The notes: generated by a model not told the origin, from the sequence alone. A stretch of 64,000 nt of DNA from Pseudomonas rubra (GCF_028656935.1 NZ_JAMDGZ010000037.1:1-64000); one strand, 5' to 3'. Shown: positions 53,126-62,253, numbered from the stretch's first letter. Program-made: numbers and translations.

Positions 53126-55287
53126 GACGAGGACGCCGCATCCTGGACCACGGCGCCCGGCTCTTCAACCGTCTCGATCAGCGGCCCGTCATACACCACC
53201 CGACCGTTGTCGAGCGCCAGCACCCGGCGTGCCGAGCGGATGGTATCGGGCCGATGAGCGACAATGATGCGGGTGATATTCAACGCTTGCAGCGCGTGGT
53301 TGACCGCCGCCTCCCTGGCGATGTCGAGGTGGCTGGTGGCTTCGTCGAGAAACAGCAGCTTGGGCCGCCGGTACAAGGCCCGTGCCAGCAGGATGCGTTG
53401 TTTCTGCCCACCCGACAGCACCGTGCCCATGTCGCCCACCAGGGTGTTGTAAGCCATGGGCATCTGCGCGATATCGTCATGTACCGCCGCCATGCGCGCG
53501 CACTGCTCGACCCAGCGCGGGTTGGCCTCGGCACTGAAAAAGCTGATGTTGTCGGCAATGGAGCCGGCGAACAGCACATCGTCCTGCAACACCGTGGCGC
53601 TGACCCGCCGCAGCCGCTCCAGGTTATGGCTATCGATCGCCACACCGTCGAGCAACACACTGCCACTGACCGGGGTGAGGATACCGAGCATGACGTTGAG
53701 CAAGGTGGTCTTGCCGCCGCCCGAGGGGCCGACAATGGCCAGAGAATCCCCGGCGTCGATGCGCACCGACACCTCGTCCAGCACATAGGGTTCATGGTCG
53801 CTGTAGCGGAACTTGAGTTGGCGCACTTCAAGGCTTGGCACGCTATCGACCGCGTCGTTGTCGTCGGCCTCGGCAGACGCGGCGCGTTCGGGCACCTGCA
53901 AGAGGATATCGGCCAGGCGTTCGCCATGCAGACGCAGCATCAGCACATCGACCAGCTTGTCGATCAGCCCGGCCACACGGCTGTTGAACTGTTCCTTGTA
54001 GGCGTTGAAGGCGATGAGCATACCGGCGCTGAACTGGCCCTCGAGCACCAACCGCGCACCCAGCCAGATCACCAGCAAGGTCACCAGGCCGAACAACAGG
54101 CCATTGAACGCGCGGTAAGCCAGCTCCAGCTTCTGCGGGCGCAAGCCGGCGTTGATTTCCTCGACCAGCAGGCTGCCCCAGGTACTGGCTCGCTGCTCCT
54201 GATGGCCGAACAATTTGATGGTGCGCACCCCGCGCATGCTTTCCAGGAAGTAGCTCTGCTGGCGGGCGGCGTGTACCAGTTGCTCTTCGCTGGCGCGGCG
54301 CAACGGGCCGAACCAGGCCCAGCGAGCCAGGGCATAGATGAGCATGGCCACTAGGGCGATCAGGGCCAGTGGCGGGCTGTAGGCGAACATCAGGCCCAGG
54401 GTCACCAGGGTCATCAGGCCATCGAGCAAGGCCTCGACGAACGAGGTGGTCAGGGTGTGCTGGATCGATTTGAGCGAGCCGAAGCGCGAAACGATATCGC
54501 CCAGATGGCGCCGCTCGAAAAAGGCCACGGGCAAGCGCACCAAGTGGCGGAAAACATTGATCTGCCATTGGCTGCCGAGCAGCGTACCCAGGTACATCAG
54601 GGCCCAGGAGCGGGCCAGGGCCAGCGTTTGCTGCATCAGCAGGAGCAAGCCGAAACCGATCGCCAGAACCGCCAGCAGGTCCAGGTCAGCGCTGACCAGC
54701 ACCTTGTCGATCACCGTTTGCAAGAAGAACGGGCTGAGCACCATGCACAGCTCCAGCGCCACCGCCAACAGCAGCACATGGCTGAGCACCCCGCCAAAGC
54801 CCTGCACCCGGCCCAGCAATTGGCGCACACGCAGCGGCGGATTGGCCGGCCCCGGCTGGAAGTCGCTCTGTGGCCATAGCTCCAGCGCCACGCCAGTGAA
54901 GGCTGCCGACACCTCCTCGAACGACAGCTTGCACACCCCACGTCCCGGATCGTGCAGCGTCACCCCACGCGGCCCGACCTCCTTGAGCACCACGAAGTGG
55001 TTGAAGTTCCAGTGCAGCACACAGGGCAAGCGCAACTGCCCCAGCGCTTGCAGCTCCAGGCGCAATGGCCGGCTGGCCAGGCCCAACTGGGCGGCCATGG
55101 CCATCAGTTGTTTGAGGGTCGCGCCCTTCATTGACGGCGACAGCTTCTGGCGCAGGGAGAACAGGTCGTGGTGCTGGCCATGGTAACCGGCGATCATCGC
55201 CAGGCAGGCCTGGCCGCACTCGGCGGCCTCAGCCTGAAGCACCATGGGCAATTTACGACCAATACCGAAAGCCAGGGGTTGGTGCAT
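53122..55287 (-). CDS. C39-peptidase ABC exporter (bacteriocin/microcin processing type)
   Basis: 721 residues (723 from an adjacent TTG). The N-terminal C39 protease is intact: QAEAAEC with the oxyanion Gln and catalytic Cys24, His97 in WNFNHF and Asp113 in LHDPGRG. Six TM helices follow, then an NBD with GPSGGGKTT, LSGGQKQR, LFLDEATSHLD and AHRPD. Such proteins cut leaders after Gly-Gly and export the product, as CvaB does for colicin V. The start lies two bases after the HlyD stop codon. The clear substrate candidate is the peptide gene at 56802. Confidence 0.95.
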   Translation of the reverse strand: MHQPLAFGIGRKLPMVLQAEAAECGQACLAMIAGYHGQHHDLFSLRQKLSPSMKGATLKQLMAMAAQLGLASRPLRLELQALGQLRLPCVLHWNFNHFVVLKEVGPRGVTLHDPGRGVCKLSFEEVSAAFTGVALELWPQSDFQPGPANPPLRVRQLLGRVQGFGGVLSHVLLLAVALELCMVLSPFFLQTVIDKVLVSADLDLLAVLAIGFGLLLLMQQTLALARSWALMYLGTLLGSQWQINVFRHLVRLPVAFFERRHLGDIVSRFGSLKSIQHTLTTSFVEALLDGLMTLVTLGLMFAYSPPLALIALVAMLIYALARWAWFGPLRRASEEQLVHAARQQSYFLESMRGVRTIKLFGHQEQRASTWGSLLVEEINAGLRPQKLELAYRAFNGLLFGLVTLLVIWLGARLVLEGQFSAGMLIAFNAYKEQFNSRVAGLIDKLVDVLMLRLHGERLADILLQVPERAASAEADDNDAVDSVPSLEVRQLKFRYSDHEPYVLDEVSVRIDAGDSLAIVGPSGGGKTTLLNVMLGILTPVSGSVLLDGVAIDSHNLERLRRVSATVLQDDVLFAGSIADNISFFSAEANPRWVEQCARMAAVHDDIAQMPMAYNTLVGDMGTVLSGGQKQRILLARALYRRPKLLFLDEATSHLDIAREAAVNHALQALNITRIIVAHRPDTIRSARRVLALDNGRVVYDGPLIETVEEPGAVVQDAASSS

Positions 55288-55289
55288 GT

Positions 55290-56543
55290 TCAAAGGCGTT
55301 TCCCTATGCCGCGCAGGGGCTCAAGCAGCCACTCATAGAGCGGCATGTTCTCCTGCAAAATGTCTGCGTCCAGTTGCATGCCCGAGCGCAAGCGCTCGTT
55401 CAAACCGCGCCCGAGCATGCTCTGGTGTTCGAGGGTGACCCTGACCCGGTACAACGGCCCCTGTTCGCGCTGCTGCTCGGATACACCACCCACGCTCATG
55501 ATTTCATCGGCCGGCAACGCGCTGCGCGACACCGACGCCACGGTGCCGCGGGCCAGGCCGAAATGCTGATAGGGATAAGCCTGATAACGCAGGCGCACCG
55601 CATCCCCGGCGCGTACAAAACCTGCCGAACGGCTGGGCACGTAGAGTTCGGCATACAGCTGGGCATCCTTGGGCACAATGCTCAACAGCGGCCGGCTGCC
55701 GTCAGCACGGCTACCGTTGACCACGCCAATGGCCGTGACTTCACCACTGGCCGGCGCAGTAATCAGCACCTCACGTTTGACTTCGCTTTCCAACAGGCTG
55801 CCCTGGCTCTCCGACAAGCGCCGCTCAAGCTCCGCCAGTTGCTTGCCCTGGTTGAATGGCAACTCGGCAAGCTCGGCGCGCAGGGTGGTGATGTCGTTGC
55901 GCAACGACAGCAACGAACGGCTCAGTTCTTCTCTGCGCAGGCGCACCTCCAGCACCGCATCCTGCTTTTCCTGAAGCTGGTCGCGCGACACATAGTCCTG
56001 GCGCTGCAGCTCGGCGTAGCGCGCGGCGATGCCCTCGGCCAGCCCCAGGCGCTGGCGGCTGATGCCCATTTGACTGACGACTTTGCCCTGTTCGCTTTGC
56101 AGCACGGCCAGGCGCCGGCGCTTGCCTTCGAGCTCTTGCAGGTGCAGCGCCCGGGTAGTGGTGATCTCCTCAGCCAGGCTGGCGTTGCGCCGCTTGATCA
56201 AGCCACTGATGGCGACTTGCGCGCCACCGGCCTCGGCATACAGGTCACTGCCCAGGGTCATCAATGTCGCGCCCGCCTCCACTGCTTGCCCTTCGACGGC
56301 GGCGAGGCCCTGGACCACCCCCGGCTGCGGCGCGAATACCTTGATCAGGCCACCCTGGGGCACCAGCACACCGGTCACGGTGGCGCGGCGGGTATAGGTG
56401 GCGCAGCTCAGAAACACGATCAACAGCACGCTGAACAGCACTGCACCCAGCGCCGCCCAGCGCAGCGGCACGGGCGACACCAGCAGCACACCGCCCAACT
56501 CCTTGTCACGCCGTGCGTGCACGGCTTCGCTCCTGAATAACAT
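55290..56543 (-). CDS. HlyD/CvaA-family membrane fusion protein
   Basis: 417 residues: one TM helix (WAALGAVLFSVLLIVFLSCA), lipoyl halves around the periplasmic coiled coil (heptads about 115-250), then the beta-barrel region. It has the CvaA-like C-terminus RSGMQLDADILQENMPLYEW. It links the C39 exporter to TolC. It is the first gene of the three-gene secretion operon and divergent from the microcin-like gene. Confidence 0.93.
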   Translation of the reverse strand: MLFRSEAVHARRDKELGGVLLVSPVPLRWAALGAVLFSVLLIVFLSCATYTRRATVTGVLVPQGGLIKVFAPQPGVVQGLAAVEGQAVEAGATLMTLGSDLYAEAGGAQVAISGLIKRRNASLAEEITTTRALHLQELEGKRRRLAVLQSEQGKVVSQMGISRQRLGLAEGIAARYAELQRQDYVSRDQLQEKQDAVLEVRLRREELSRSLLSLRNDITTLRAELAELPFNQGKQLAELERRLSESQGSLLESEVKREVLITAPASGEVTAIGVVNGSRADGSRPLLSIVPKDAQLYAELYVPSRSAGFVRAGDAVRLRYQAYPYQHFGLARGTVASVSRSALPADEIMSVGGVSEQQREQGPLYRVRVTLEHQSMLGRGLNERLRSGMQLDADILQENMPLYEWLLEPLRGIGKRL

Positions 56544-56613
56544 GCCACTTCACAACCCGGCGAATAATGTTAATAACACTCGAGAGCATAACGGCGGGTT
56601 AAGCCGTCGACAC

Positions 56614-56629
56614 TAGCACACTTGTGCTA
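56614..56629. promoter_or_regulatory. Palindrome in the divergent promoter of the secretion operon and peptide gene
   Basis: TAGCACA-CT-TGTGCTA is a 7-bp perfect dyad in the 258-base gap between hlyD and the peptide gene. The gap is AT-rich relative to the rest. The dyad lies 70 bases from the hlyD start and could coordinate both directions. The binding protein is unknown. Confidence 0.5.
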
Positions 56630-56801
56630 TTGCAATGGGCGCGTTGGCATTACTAACTTGTCCGGGGATCGAAACAGCCAACAACTGCTATTTAAACTGT
56701 GACCGATCTCTCATTAATTATCCGTAAAACTCTGCGCCCAGGCCCTCTCCTGGGGGGATCAACCTAGGACGAACCCACCGTATCAACGAGGTATGAAGCT
56801 C

Positions 56802-57020
56802 ATGAACCCTGCACAGAACATCGATATGACCAGCGCCGCGCCAGCCACCCTGCGGGTGCTGGATGATCAGGAAGTGGATCAGGTAAGCGGCGGGTTTTCC
56901 GTCAGCGCCGGTTCCTGGACACTGACCGGCGGTTCCTACAACTTCGGCGCTGGCGCCGGCTACCGTTTTGATTTGTACCGGGGCGGTGCGCACCAAGGCA
57001 GTTACACGATGTGTAAATAA
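56802..57020 (+). CDS. Double-glycine leader peptide precursor, probable class II microcin-like bacteriocin
   Basis: A 72-residue precursor. ATG 56802 has GAGG at 56788-56791 with 10 bases of spacing. An in-frame ATG at 56793 is only one base from the same GAGG and is less likely. The leader (31 residues) ends LDDQEVDQVSGG, the classic C39 cleavage signal. The predicted mature peptide has 41 residues, nine of them glycine and eight aromatic, with alternating hydrophobic positions (SWTLTGGSYNFGAGAGYRF) and one cysteine next to the C-terminal lysine. It is divergent from its probable HlyD-C39 ABC-TolC exporter. I do not recognise a named family for the mature part. Confidence 0.85.
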   Translation: MNPAQNIDMTSAAPATLRVLDDQEVDQVSGGFSVSAGSWTLTGGSYNFGAGAGYRFDLYRGGAHQGSYTMCK

Positions 57021-57050
57021 GCACCGTCGTTATATACATCGATTGTAAGT

Positions 57051-57078
57051 AAAGGGCCCTTGCGGCCCTTTGCTTTAT
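57051..57078 (+). terminator. Rho-independent terminator of the microcin-like gene
   Basis: AAAGGGCC (57051-57058), a 5-base loop, then GGCCCTTT (57064-57071) followed by gctttat. It lies 30 bases after the peptide stop codon and isolates that gene from the DUF1176 gene downstream. Confidence 0.8.
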
Positions 57079-57184
57079 ATATATAACGGGGCGGCCTCAC
57101 CGGGTAGCAGCTTGAAGTTGACCAGGTTTCTGCGATGATGCCTGGCTAACACCCACGCTCGCTACCCGGCAGGATTGAAACACC

Positions 57185-58210
57185 ATGGTTGATGCAAGAT
57201 GGAACTGGCTGCCCTTGATGCTGCTCCCGGCCCTGGCCTTGGCCGAGCCGGAACAGGAGCCGGTGCTCAAGCAGTTCAAGCAGTGGGTCGTGGGTTGCGA
57301 CAACACCCTGCGCTGCACCGCCGTGTCGCGTAGCGTCGATCAGGGCATGGGCCTTGAGCTTATGCGCGAAGCCGGGCCCGAAGGGGCCATGGCGTTGACC
57401 CTGTTCACCGACGACAGTGTCAACCTGGGCGCCAAGCTGCTGGTTGACGGCGGCCCGGCGCCAGCGGGATTTCAGCCGGCCTCGCAGGGGCAAATGCGTT
57501 ATCACGCAAAAGGCGACGTCGCGGTACGGTTGTTGCGCCAATTGCGCAATGGCGAGGCCCTGACCCTCGACACTGGCGACGGCCAGCGCCAGGTATCGTT
57601 GCAGGGCCTGAGTGCGTCCTTGCTGTTTATCGATTCAGTGCAAGGCCGTATCGATCACCCCAGCGCCTTCGTGCGCCCAGGTACGCGGCCAGACAGTCAA
57701 CTGCCGCCAGCACCGCCGACGCCCAGGCTTGCCCCTTTCACACCGGCGCCAGCGTTAAGCGAAGCCGAACAGAAAACAATCGCTGACGCCGTCATTGCCA
57801 TCACCCGGCATGAGTGGAGCGAACCCGATGTTGACAACTGGCAAGCTGAAGCCGAGGTATCGCCCCTGGACCCGACCCATGTCGTGGTAGGCCTGCGTTA
57901 CGGTTGTGGCAGCCAGGGCTGCATGTACAGCTACTACCGCGCCTTGCGAATCGCGCCCTATCAACCCACTACGCTGCAGATCTCGGTCCCCCCCTACGAT
58001 ATATTCGGCGGCGAGATGTTTGGCTTTTTCAAATTCGATTCGGCCCGCGGCGAGCTGACCCAGTGGCAGCCGGGTGGGCGCTACTGCGGCGCCAACGCAA
58101 CCTGGCGCTACGACGGTAAGGTGATGAAGCTCAAGGCATTTAGCCGGATGAGCTGGTGCGACAGTGTCGATACCACCCATTGGCCGCAGATCTGGCGTAC
58201 CCAGGGATAG
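57185..58210 (+). CDS. DUF1176 periplasmic protein (paralogue 2)
   Basis: 341 residues with signal peptide (WNWLPLMLLPALALA). It shares VVGCDNTLRCTAVSRS, SLQGLSASLLFIDSVQGR, HPSAFVRPG and the C-terminal ANATWRYDGKVMKL with the protein at 45643. Spacing and cysteine positions are the same, so the two arose by duplication. The function is unknown. It lies 164 bases after the microcin-like gene, behind a terminator, so it is probably independent of it. Confidence 0.85.
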   Translation: MVDARWNWLPLMLLPALALAEPEQEPVLKQFKQWVVGCDNTLRCTAVSRSVDQGMGLELMREAGPEGAMALTLFTDDSVNLGAKLLVDGGPAPAGFQPASQGQMRYHAKGDVAVRLLRQLRNGEALTLDTGDGQRQVSLQGLSASLLFIDSVQGRIDHPSAFVRPGTRPDSQLPPAPPTPRLAPFTPAPALSEAEQKTIADAVIAITRHEWSEPDVDNWQAEAEVSPLDPTHVVVGLRYGCGSQGCMYSYYRALRIAPYQPTTLQISVPPYDIFGGEMFGFFKFDSARGELTQWQPGGRYCGANATWRYDGKVMKLKAFSRMSWCDSVDTTHWPQIWRTQG

Positions 58211-58270
58211 CGCCAGGCATACAGCTTGGCGCGCGCTTTAGATACACTGCGCGCTTTGCCCCAAGAGCTC

Positions 58271-59434
58271 ATGCGCATGGATGCCCTCGCCCGTTTCGCC
58301 CTCAAGCCGCTTGCAGCAGGCCTGGGTGTGCTCACCCTGGCTGCTTGCAGTCTCATCCCGGCAGGTGGCGAGGCCAATCCGCCAGGCGACGGCCTCCTGC
58401 CCCAGCACCCGCGTCAGGCCCCCGACTGGCGAGCCCTGAACCTGGACGAGGATCAGGACTGGCTACTGATCGAGCTTAACAGCCTGCAGCATGAGGGCGG
58501 CATTACCTACGCCTGGACCGGCATCCAGCGCCAGCGCTACCCAATGAAGTACGGCCAGGCAGTGATGGCCCTGCACAGCCGCGAGCGCCTGGCGTTCTAT
58601 TGCGAGCGCCAGCTCATCAGCCGGCAAAGCCAGTACTTCCTCGACAACGACAATCACGTAGACAGCACCAGGCTCAAGGCCCAGTCCTTCAGCGCATTTT
58701 ACCGACAGGCACCGCTGTACTATCAGCGCTTGTTCGACGCCGCCTGCCAGCCGCCGGCCGAGCTTGCCAAACTTGCGCCGCTCAAAGCCCGTACGCCGTT
58801 GCCGCCGCCGTTCCTGCCGCCCAGGGCCACGCCTGAAGTGCTGGCGGCCATCGCCGCCCTGGACCTGCCGGCGCCACGCCTGACCCTGCACAGGCTGGAC
58901 TACCGCATCGATGCGAAGCCAACCGGCGGGGACGCTACCGTCGACAGGCCGCGTCAGGTGTTCTTCAGCAACGACACGCGCTCAGGCCAACTGTTGTTGC
59001 AAGCCGTGGACCCGACGATAGCGCAACAGCTGCAACTGAGCTTTCGCGGCCTGTTCGATCTGGCCGCACGCGGCATCGACATCATGACCGGGCAGGAGCA
59101 GGACGCGAGCGACAGCCTGACCGCACTGTCATTCACCGGCGACTGGCAGACCCTGCCTGCCCACACGCAACTGAGCTACACCCTCAGCTATGCCGGGCAA
59201 ACGGCGAGCATTACCCGCACCACCCATTGCCAGGTCGGCAAGGCGCGACCGGCCAGCACCTTGCACCCGGCCCTGCAGGGCAGCGCCAAGCCGCTGAGCT
59301 GTACCTGGCTGAGCGCGCGCGGCAACCCTTGGGTCGAAGGCTACAGCTACCTTGACGACTACGGCGTGTTCGTCCGCACCCGCGAAGACAACCCGATGGG
59401 CACCTGGCGCTGGAAAATCGAATCGCTGCAGTGA
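58271..59434 (+). CDS. Lipoprotein of unknown function
   Basis: 387 residues from ATG 58271, with an N-terminal lipoprotein signal (GLGVLTLAAC). The mature region has no recognised domain; it contains a proline-rich linker (PLPPPFLPPRATPE) and two cysteine-containing segments near the end. A longer in-frame start at 58226 would bury the signal. It is probably outer-membrane anchored. The gene sits 60 bases after the DUF1176 gene. Confidence 0.75.
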   Translation: MRMDALARFALKPLAAGLGVLTLAACSLIPAGGEANPPGDGLLPQHPRQAPDWRALNLDEDQDWLLIELNSLQHEGGITYAWTGIQRQRYPMKYGQAVMALHSRERLAFYCERQLISRQSQYFLDNDNHVDSTRLKAQSFSAFYRQAPLYYQRLFDAACQPPAELAKLAPLKARTPLPPPFLPPRATPEVLAAIAALDLPAPRLTLHRLDYRIDAKPTGGDATVDRPRQVFFSNDTRSGQLLLQAVDPTIAQQLQLSFRGLFDLAARGIDIMTGQEQDASDSLTALSFTGDWQTLPAHTQLSYTLSYAGQTASITRTTHCQVGKARPASTLHPALQGSAKPLSCTWLSARGNPWVEGYSYLDDYGVFVRTREDNPMGTWRWKIESLQ

Positions 59435-59448
59435 GTTAATGCAGTGAA

Positions 59449-60078
59449 TCAATGCAGGACGGTGGCAAAGGCCGCGTCCATGCGCTCGCGGTCGTAGTCC
59501 AGTAGCCACGGCTGGTGCTGACGGTACAACAGCGAGAGCACGTCATGGTTGGGGCCCACTACATCCATGCCCCGATCGTCATAGGGCAAGGCCATCAGCC
59601 GCTGGTTGAGGTTGAACAGGTAGACACCGCAGCAAGGGCTCGGGCGAATGGTCCCCGGATTATCGGCCAATGCGCACCAGAGCACCGGTTGCAGCAGCGA
59701 CAGTGGCGCCTCGAAGGCGAGGTGCAGCCAGTACTCGGGCTGGTGCTCTTCGAACCAGTCGTCCGGGTCCAGCCGCTGGCTCCACAGCGAGCGTTGAGCG
59801 GGGATGCGAATACCGGCGGCACGCAGGTCGCGCAACACGTCGCGATGGGCAAAACCGTTACCGTTGGAGTGCACGCGCAGGCACACCACCATCGATTGCT
59901 CGCCGGCAAACAGGTCGCGGCACACCGTGGTGGCCTTGCTGACCGCCAGCAGAAAGCGCTCGAGGGTCCCGGCGCCTTCGGCTAGCTCAAAGCGCAGGCC
60001 TTGCGGGTAGTTATAGAAAAGCGGCCTGGCGAAAGCCAGGCCGCTGAAGATGTGCTGGATTTGCACTTGTAAAGTCAC
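59449..60078 (-). CDS. DUF3885-family protein
   Basis: 209 residues from GTG 60078, supported by AGGAAGG four bases upstream. The sequence has the DUF3885 pattern PLFYNYPQGLRFELAEG near the start and LLYRQHQPWLLDYDRERM at the end. It is soluble and of unknown function; members often occur beside polymorphic-toxin or Rhs genes, none of which is seen here. It is convergent with the lipoprotein gene. Confidence 0.8.
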   Translation of the reverse strand: MTLQVQIQHIFSGLAFARPLFYNYPQGLRFELAEGAGTLERFLLAVSKATTVCRDLFAGEQSMVVCLRVHSNGNGFAHRDVLRDLRAAGIRIPAQRSLWSQRLDPDDWFEEHQPEYWLHLAFEAPLSLLQPVLWCALADNPGTIRPSPCCGVYLFNLNQRLMALPYDDRGMDVVGPNHDVLSLLYRQHQPWLLDYDRERMDAAFATVLH

Positions 60079-60096
60079 GATACCTTCCTGGCTGTC

Positions 60097-60116
60097 GGCC
60101 CCTTGCTGCTGGGGCC
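60097..60116 (-). terminator. GC-rich hairpin between rlhA and the DUF3885 gene
   Basis: GGCCCC (60097-60102) and GGGGCC (60111-60116) can pair across an 8-base loop, downstream of rlhA on the minus strand. There is no T-run, so termination is uncertain. Confidence 0.35.
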
Positions 60117-60161
60117 TGAGTCCTTAGATGTGCATGCTCCCACAGGTCTGGGAATACGCCC

Positions 60162-62159
60162 TCAGTGCGGTGCGCGCGGGATGGTCTTGAGCAGGTCTTG
60201 CGGGCTGATGTGCCCGACCACCTGCTGCACGCTGCCCGGTTGCGGCAAGCCGAGGATGTGCCCCTTCATCTTGCCGATGACATGCATCTCGCACGGCTTG
60301 CAATCGAACTTCAGGGTCAGCACTTCGTCGCCGTGAATCAGTTGCATCGGCGCGACCTTGGTGCGCACGCCGGTAACGCCTTTGGCCTGTTTGGGGCACA
60401 GGTTGAAGGAGAAACGCAGGCAGTGCTTGGTGATCATCACCGGCACTTCGCCCGCCTCTTCGTGGGCCTCGTAGGCGGCGTCGATCAGCTTGACCCCATG
60501 ACGGTGATAGAAATCGCGGGCCTTCTGGTTGTAGACGTTGGCCAGAAACGACAGGTGCGACTCCGGGTACACCGGCGGCGGGTTGCTCTCGGCCTTGCGG
60601 CCACCGCGCGGGTGGGCCTGGACACGTGCCGCGGTCAAGGCTTCGATGACCTCGCGGCGCAGGGCCTTGAGCTGCGAGTTGGGAATGAAGTAAGCCTGCG
60701 GTGCATCGAGCTGAACGCCGGTGGCGTGGTACTCGGTGGTGCCCAATTGGCCGAGCAGATCGCGCAGTTGCTCCAGCGCCTGCTCCGGCTTGTTGGCCAG
60801 GCCGAACGGGCCGTCCAGGGCAACGCTGGCACTGATGCCCTCCTCGCTGGTGGCGGTCAGGGCCAGACGTTGCTCGTCCAGCGTCGCCACCCAGCAAAGG
60901 CCGATCCGGCGCTCGGCCGAGGTTTTCTGCAGGGCTTGCTGCCAGTTGTGGTCGAGGTTGCGGCTCAGCGGATGATTCGGCCGCAACTGGTGCAGGCCCT
61001 TGGGCATCTCGTTGGGCTCGACACGGTAGCGATAACGCTTCTCGCCGTCTTCATCGTACTCGCCCTTGGGCTCGGCGATGTTGGCGCGAAAACCCACCAC
61101 TTCACGTTTGACCAGCACATTCAGGCCGTCACCGTTGGACAGCGGCTCGTGGGTAACCACCTGCAGGTCGCGCTTGCCGACTTTCTCGACCACGCCCACC
61201 GGCAAGCCGGTGAAGGTCGGCGAGTCGAAGGCGCCGATGTCGATCTTGCGGTCGCTGACGAAGTAGTCGGTACTGCCGCGGTGGAAGGTCTTGTCCGGGT
61301 CGGGCAGGAAGAAATGCGCGGTGCGCCCGCTGGAGGCGCGGGCCAGGTCCGGGCGGTCTTCGAGCACCTCGTCCAGGCGCTGACGGTAGTAGGCGGTGAT
61401 GTTCTTCACATAGCCCATGTCCTTGTAGCGCCCTTCGATCTTGAACGAACGCACACCGGCTTCAACCAGGGCGCGGATGTTAGCGCTCTGGTTGTTGTCC
61501 TTCATCGACAGCAGGTGTTTCTCGTAGGCGATCACCCCACCCTTTTCATCCTTGAGGGTGTACGGCAGGCGGCAGGCCTGGGAGCAGTCGCCACGGTTGG
61601 CGCTGCGGCCAGTCTGGGCGTGGGAGATGTTGCACTGGCCGGAAAACGCCACGCACAACGCACCATGGATGAAGAACTCGATCGCCGCGTCAGTCTCGTC
61701 GGCGATGGCGCGGATTTCCTGCAGGTTCAGCTCACGGGCCAGTACCAGTTGGGAAAAGCCGGCCTGATCGAGGAACTTGGCCCGGGCCAGGGTGCGGATG
61801 TCGGTCTGGGTGCTGGCATGCAGCTCGATCGGCGGGATGTCCAGCTCCATCACCCCCAGGTCCTGGACGATCAGCGCGTCGACACCGGCATCGTACAGCT
61901 CGTGGATCAGCTTGCGCGCCGGCTCCAGTTCGTTGTCGTGGAGGATGGTGTTGATGGTGGTGAACACCCGCGCGTGGTAGCGCCGGGCGAACTCCACCAG
62001 CTGGGCGATATCACTGACTTCGTTGCAGGCATTGTGGCGCGCACCGAAGCTTGGGCCGCCGAGGTACACGGCGTCGGCGCCATGCAGGATAGCCTCGCGG
62101 GCGATGGCGACATCGCGGGCGGGGCTGAGCAATTCCAGGTGATGCTTGGGCAGGGACAT
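60162..62159 (-). CDS. rlhA: 23S rRNA C2501 hydroxylase RlhA (U32 peptidase family)
   Basis: 665 residues, near the length of E. coli RlhA/YdcP and collinear with it as I recall its sequence: HHLELLSPARDVAIAREAIL at the start, IEFFIHGALCVAFSGQCNIS in the middle, and the cysteine-containing ITKHCLRFSFNLCPK and FDCKPCEMHVIGK near the end. These cysteines bind the Fe-S cluster. The enzyme hydroxylates cytidine 2501 of 23S rRNA. Related TrhP/YegQ proteins are shorter (about 450 residues), which argues against that assignment. Confidence 0.88.
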   Translation of the reverse strand: MSLPKHHLELLSPARDVAIAREAILHGADAVYLGGPSFGARHNACNEVSDIAQLVEFARRYHARVFTTINTILHDNELEPARKLIHELYDAGVDALIVQDLGVMELDIPPIELHASTQTDIRTLARAKFLDQAGFSQLVLARELNLQEIRAIADETDAAIEFFIHGALCVAFSGQCNISHAQTGRSANRGDCSQACRLPYTLKDEKGGVIAYEKHLLSMKDNNQSANIRALVEAGVRSFKIEGRYKDMGYVKNITAYYRQRLDEVLEDRPDLARASSGRTAHFFLPDPDKTFHRGSTDYFVSDRKIDIGAFDSPTFTGLPVGVVEKVGKRDLQVVTHEPLSNGDGLNVLVKREVVGFRANIAEPKGEYDEDGEKRYRYRVEPNEMPKGLHQLRPNHPLSRNLDHNWQQALQKTSAERRIGLCWVATLDEQRLALTATSEEGISASVALDGPFGLANKPEQALEQLRDLLGQLGTTEYHATGVQLDAPQAYFIPNSQLKALRREVIEALTAARVQAHPRGGRKAESNPPPVYPESHLSFLANVYNQKARDFYHRHGVKLIDAAYEAHEEAGEVPVMITKHCLRFSFNLCPKQAKGVTGVRTKVAPMQLIHGDEVLTLKFDCKPCEMHVIGKMKGHILGLPQPGSVQQVVGHISPQDLLKTIPRAPH

Positions 62160-62253
62160 GTTTTTTAGTCAGGCTGTCACGGTCGAGCCGCGCATTGTAG
62201 CGGCGAAATGCCTGATCGGCACCCGTAGCCTGCCCAGTGGCCTGTGGGGCCCT

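Noticed and set aside
56718..56996. 92-codon minus-strand frame over the microcin-like gene, considered as an immunity gene
   Set aside because: It is wholly antisense to the peptide gene, lacks membrane helices and a ribosome site, and has a composition typical of a mirror frame.
60165..62168. 667-codon open frame on the plus strand across rlhA
   Set aside because: It is the antisense mirror of a clear RlhA gene, a common by-product of high GC, with low-complexity Gln/Leu/Val-rich translation and no ribosome site.
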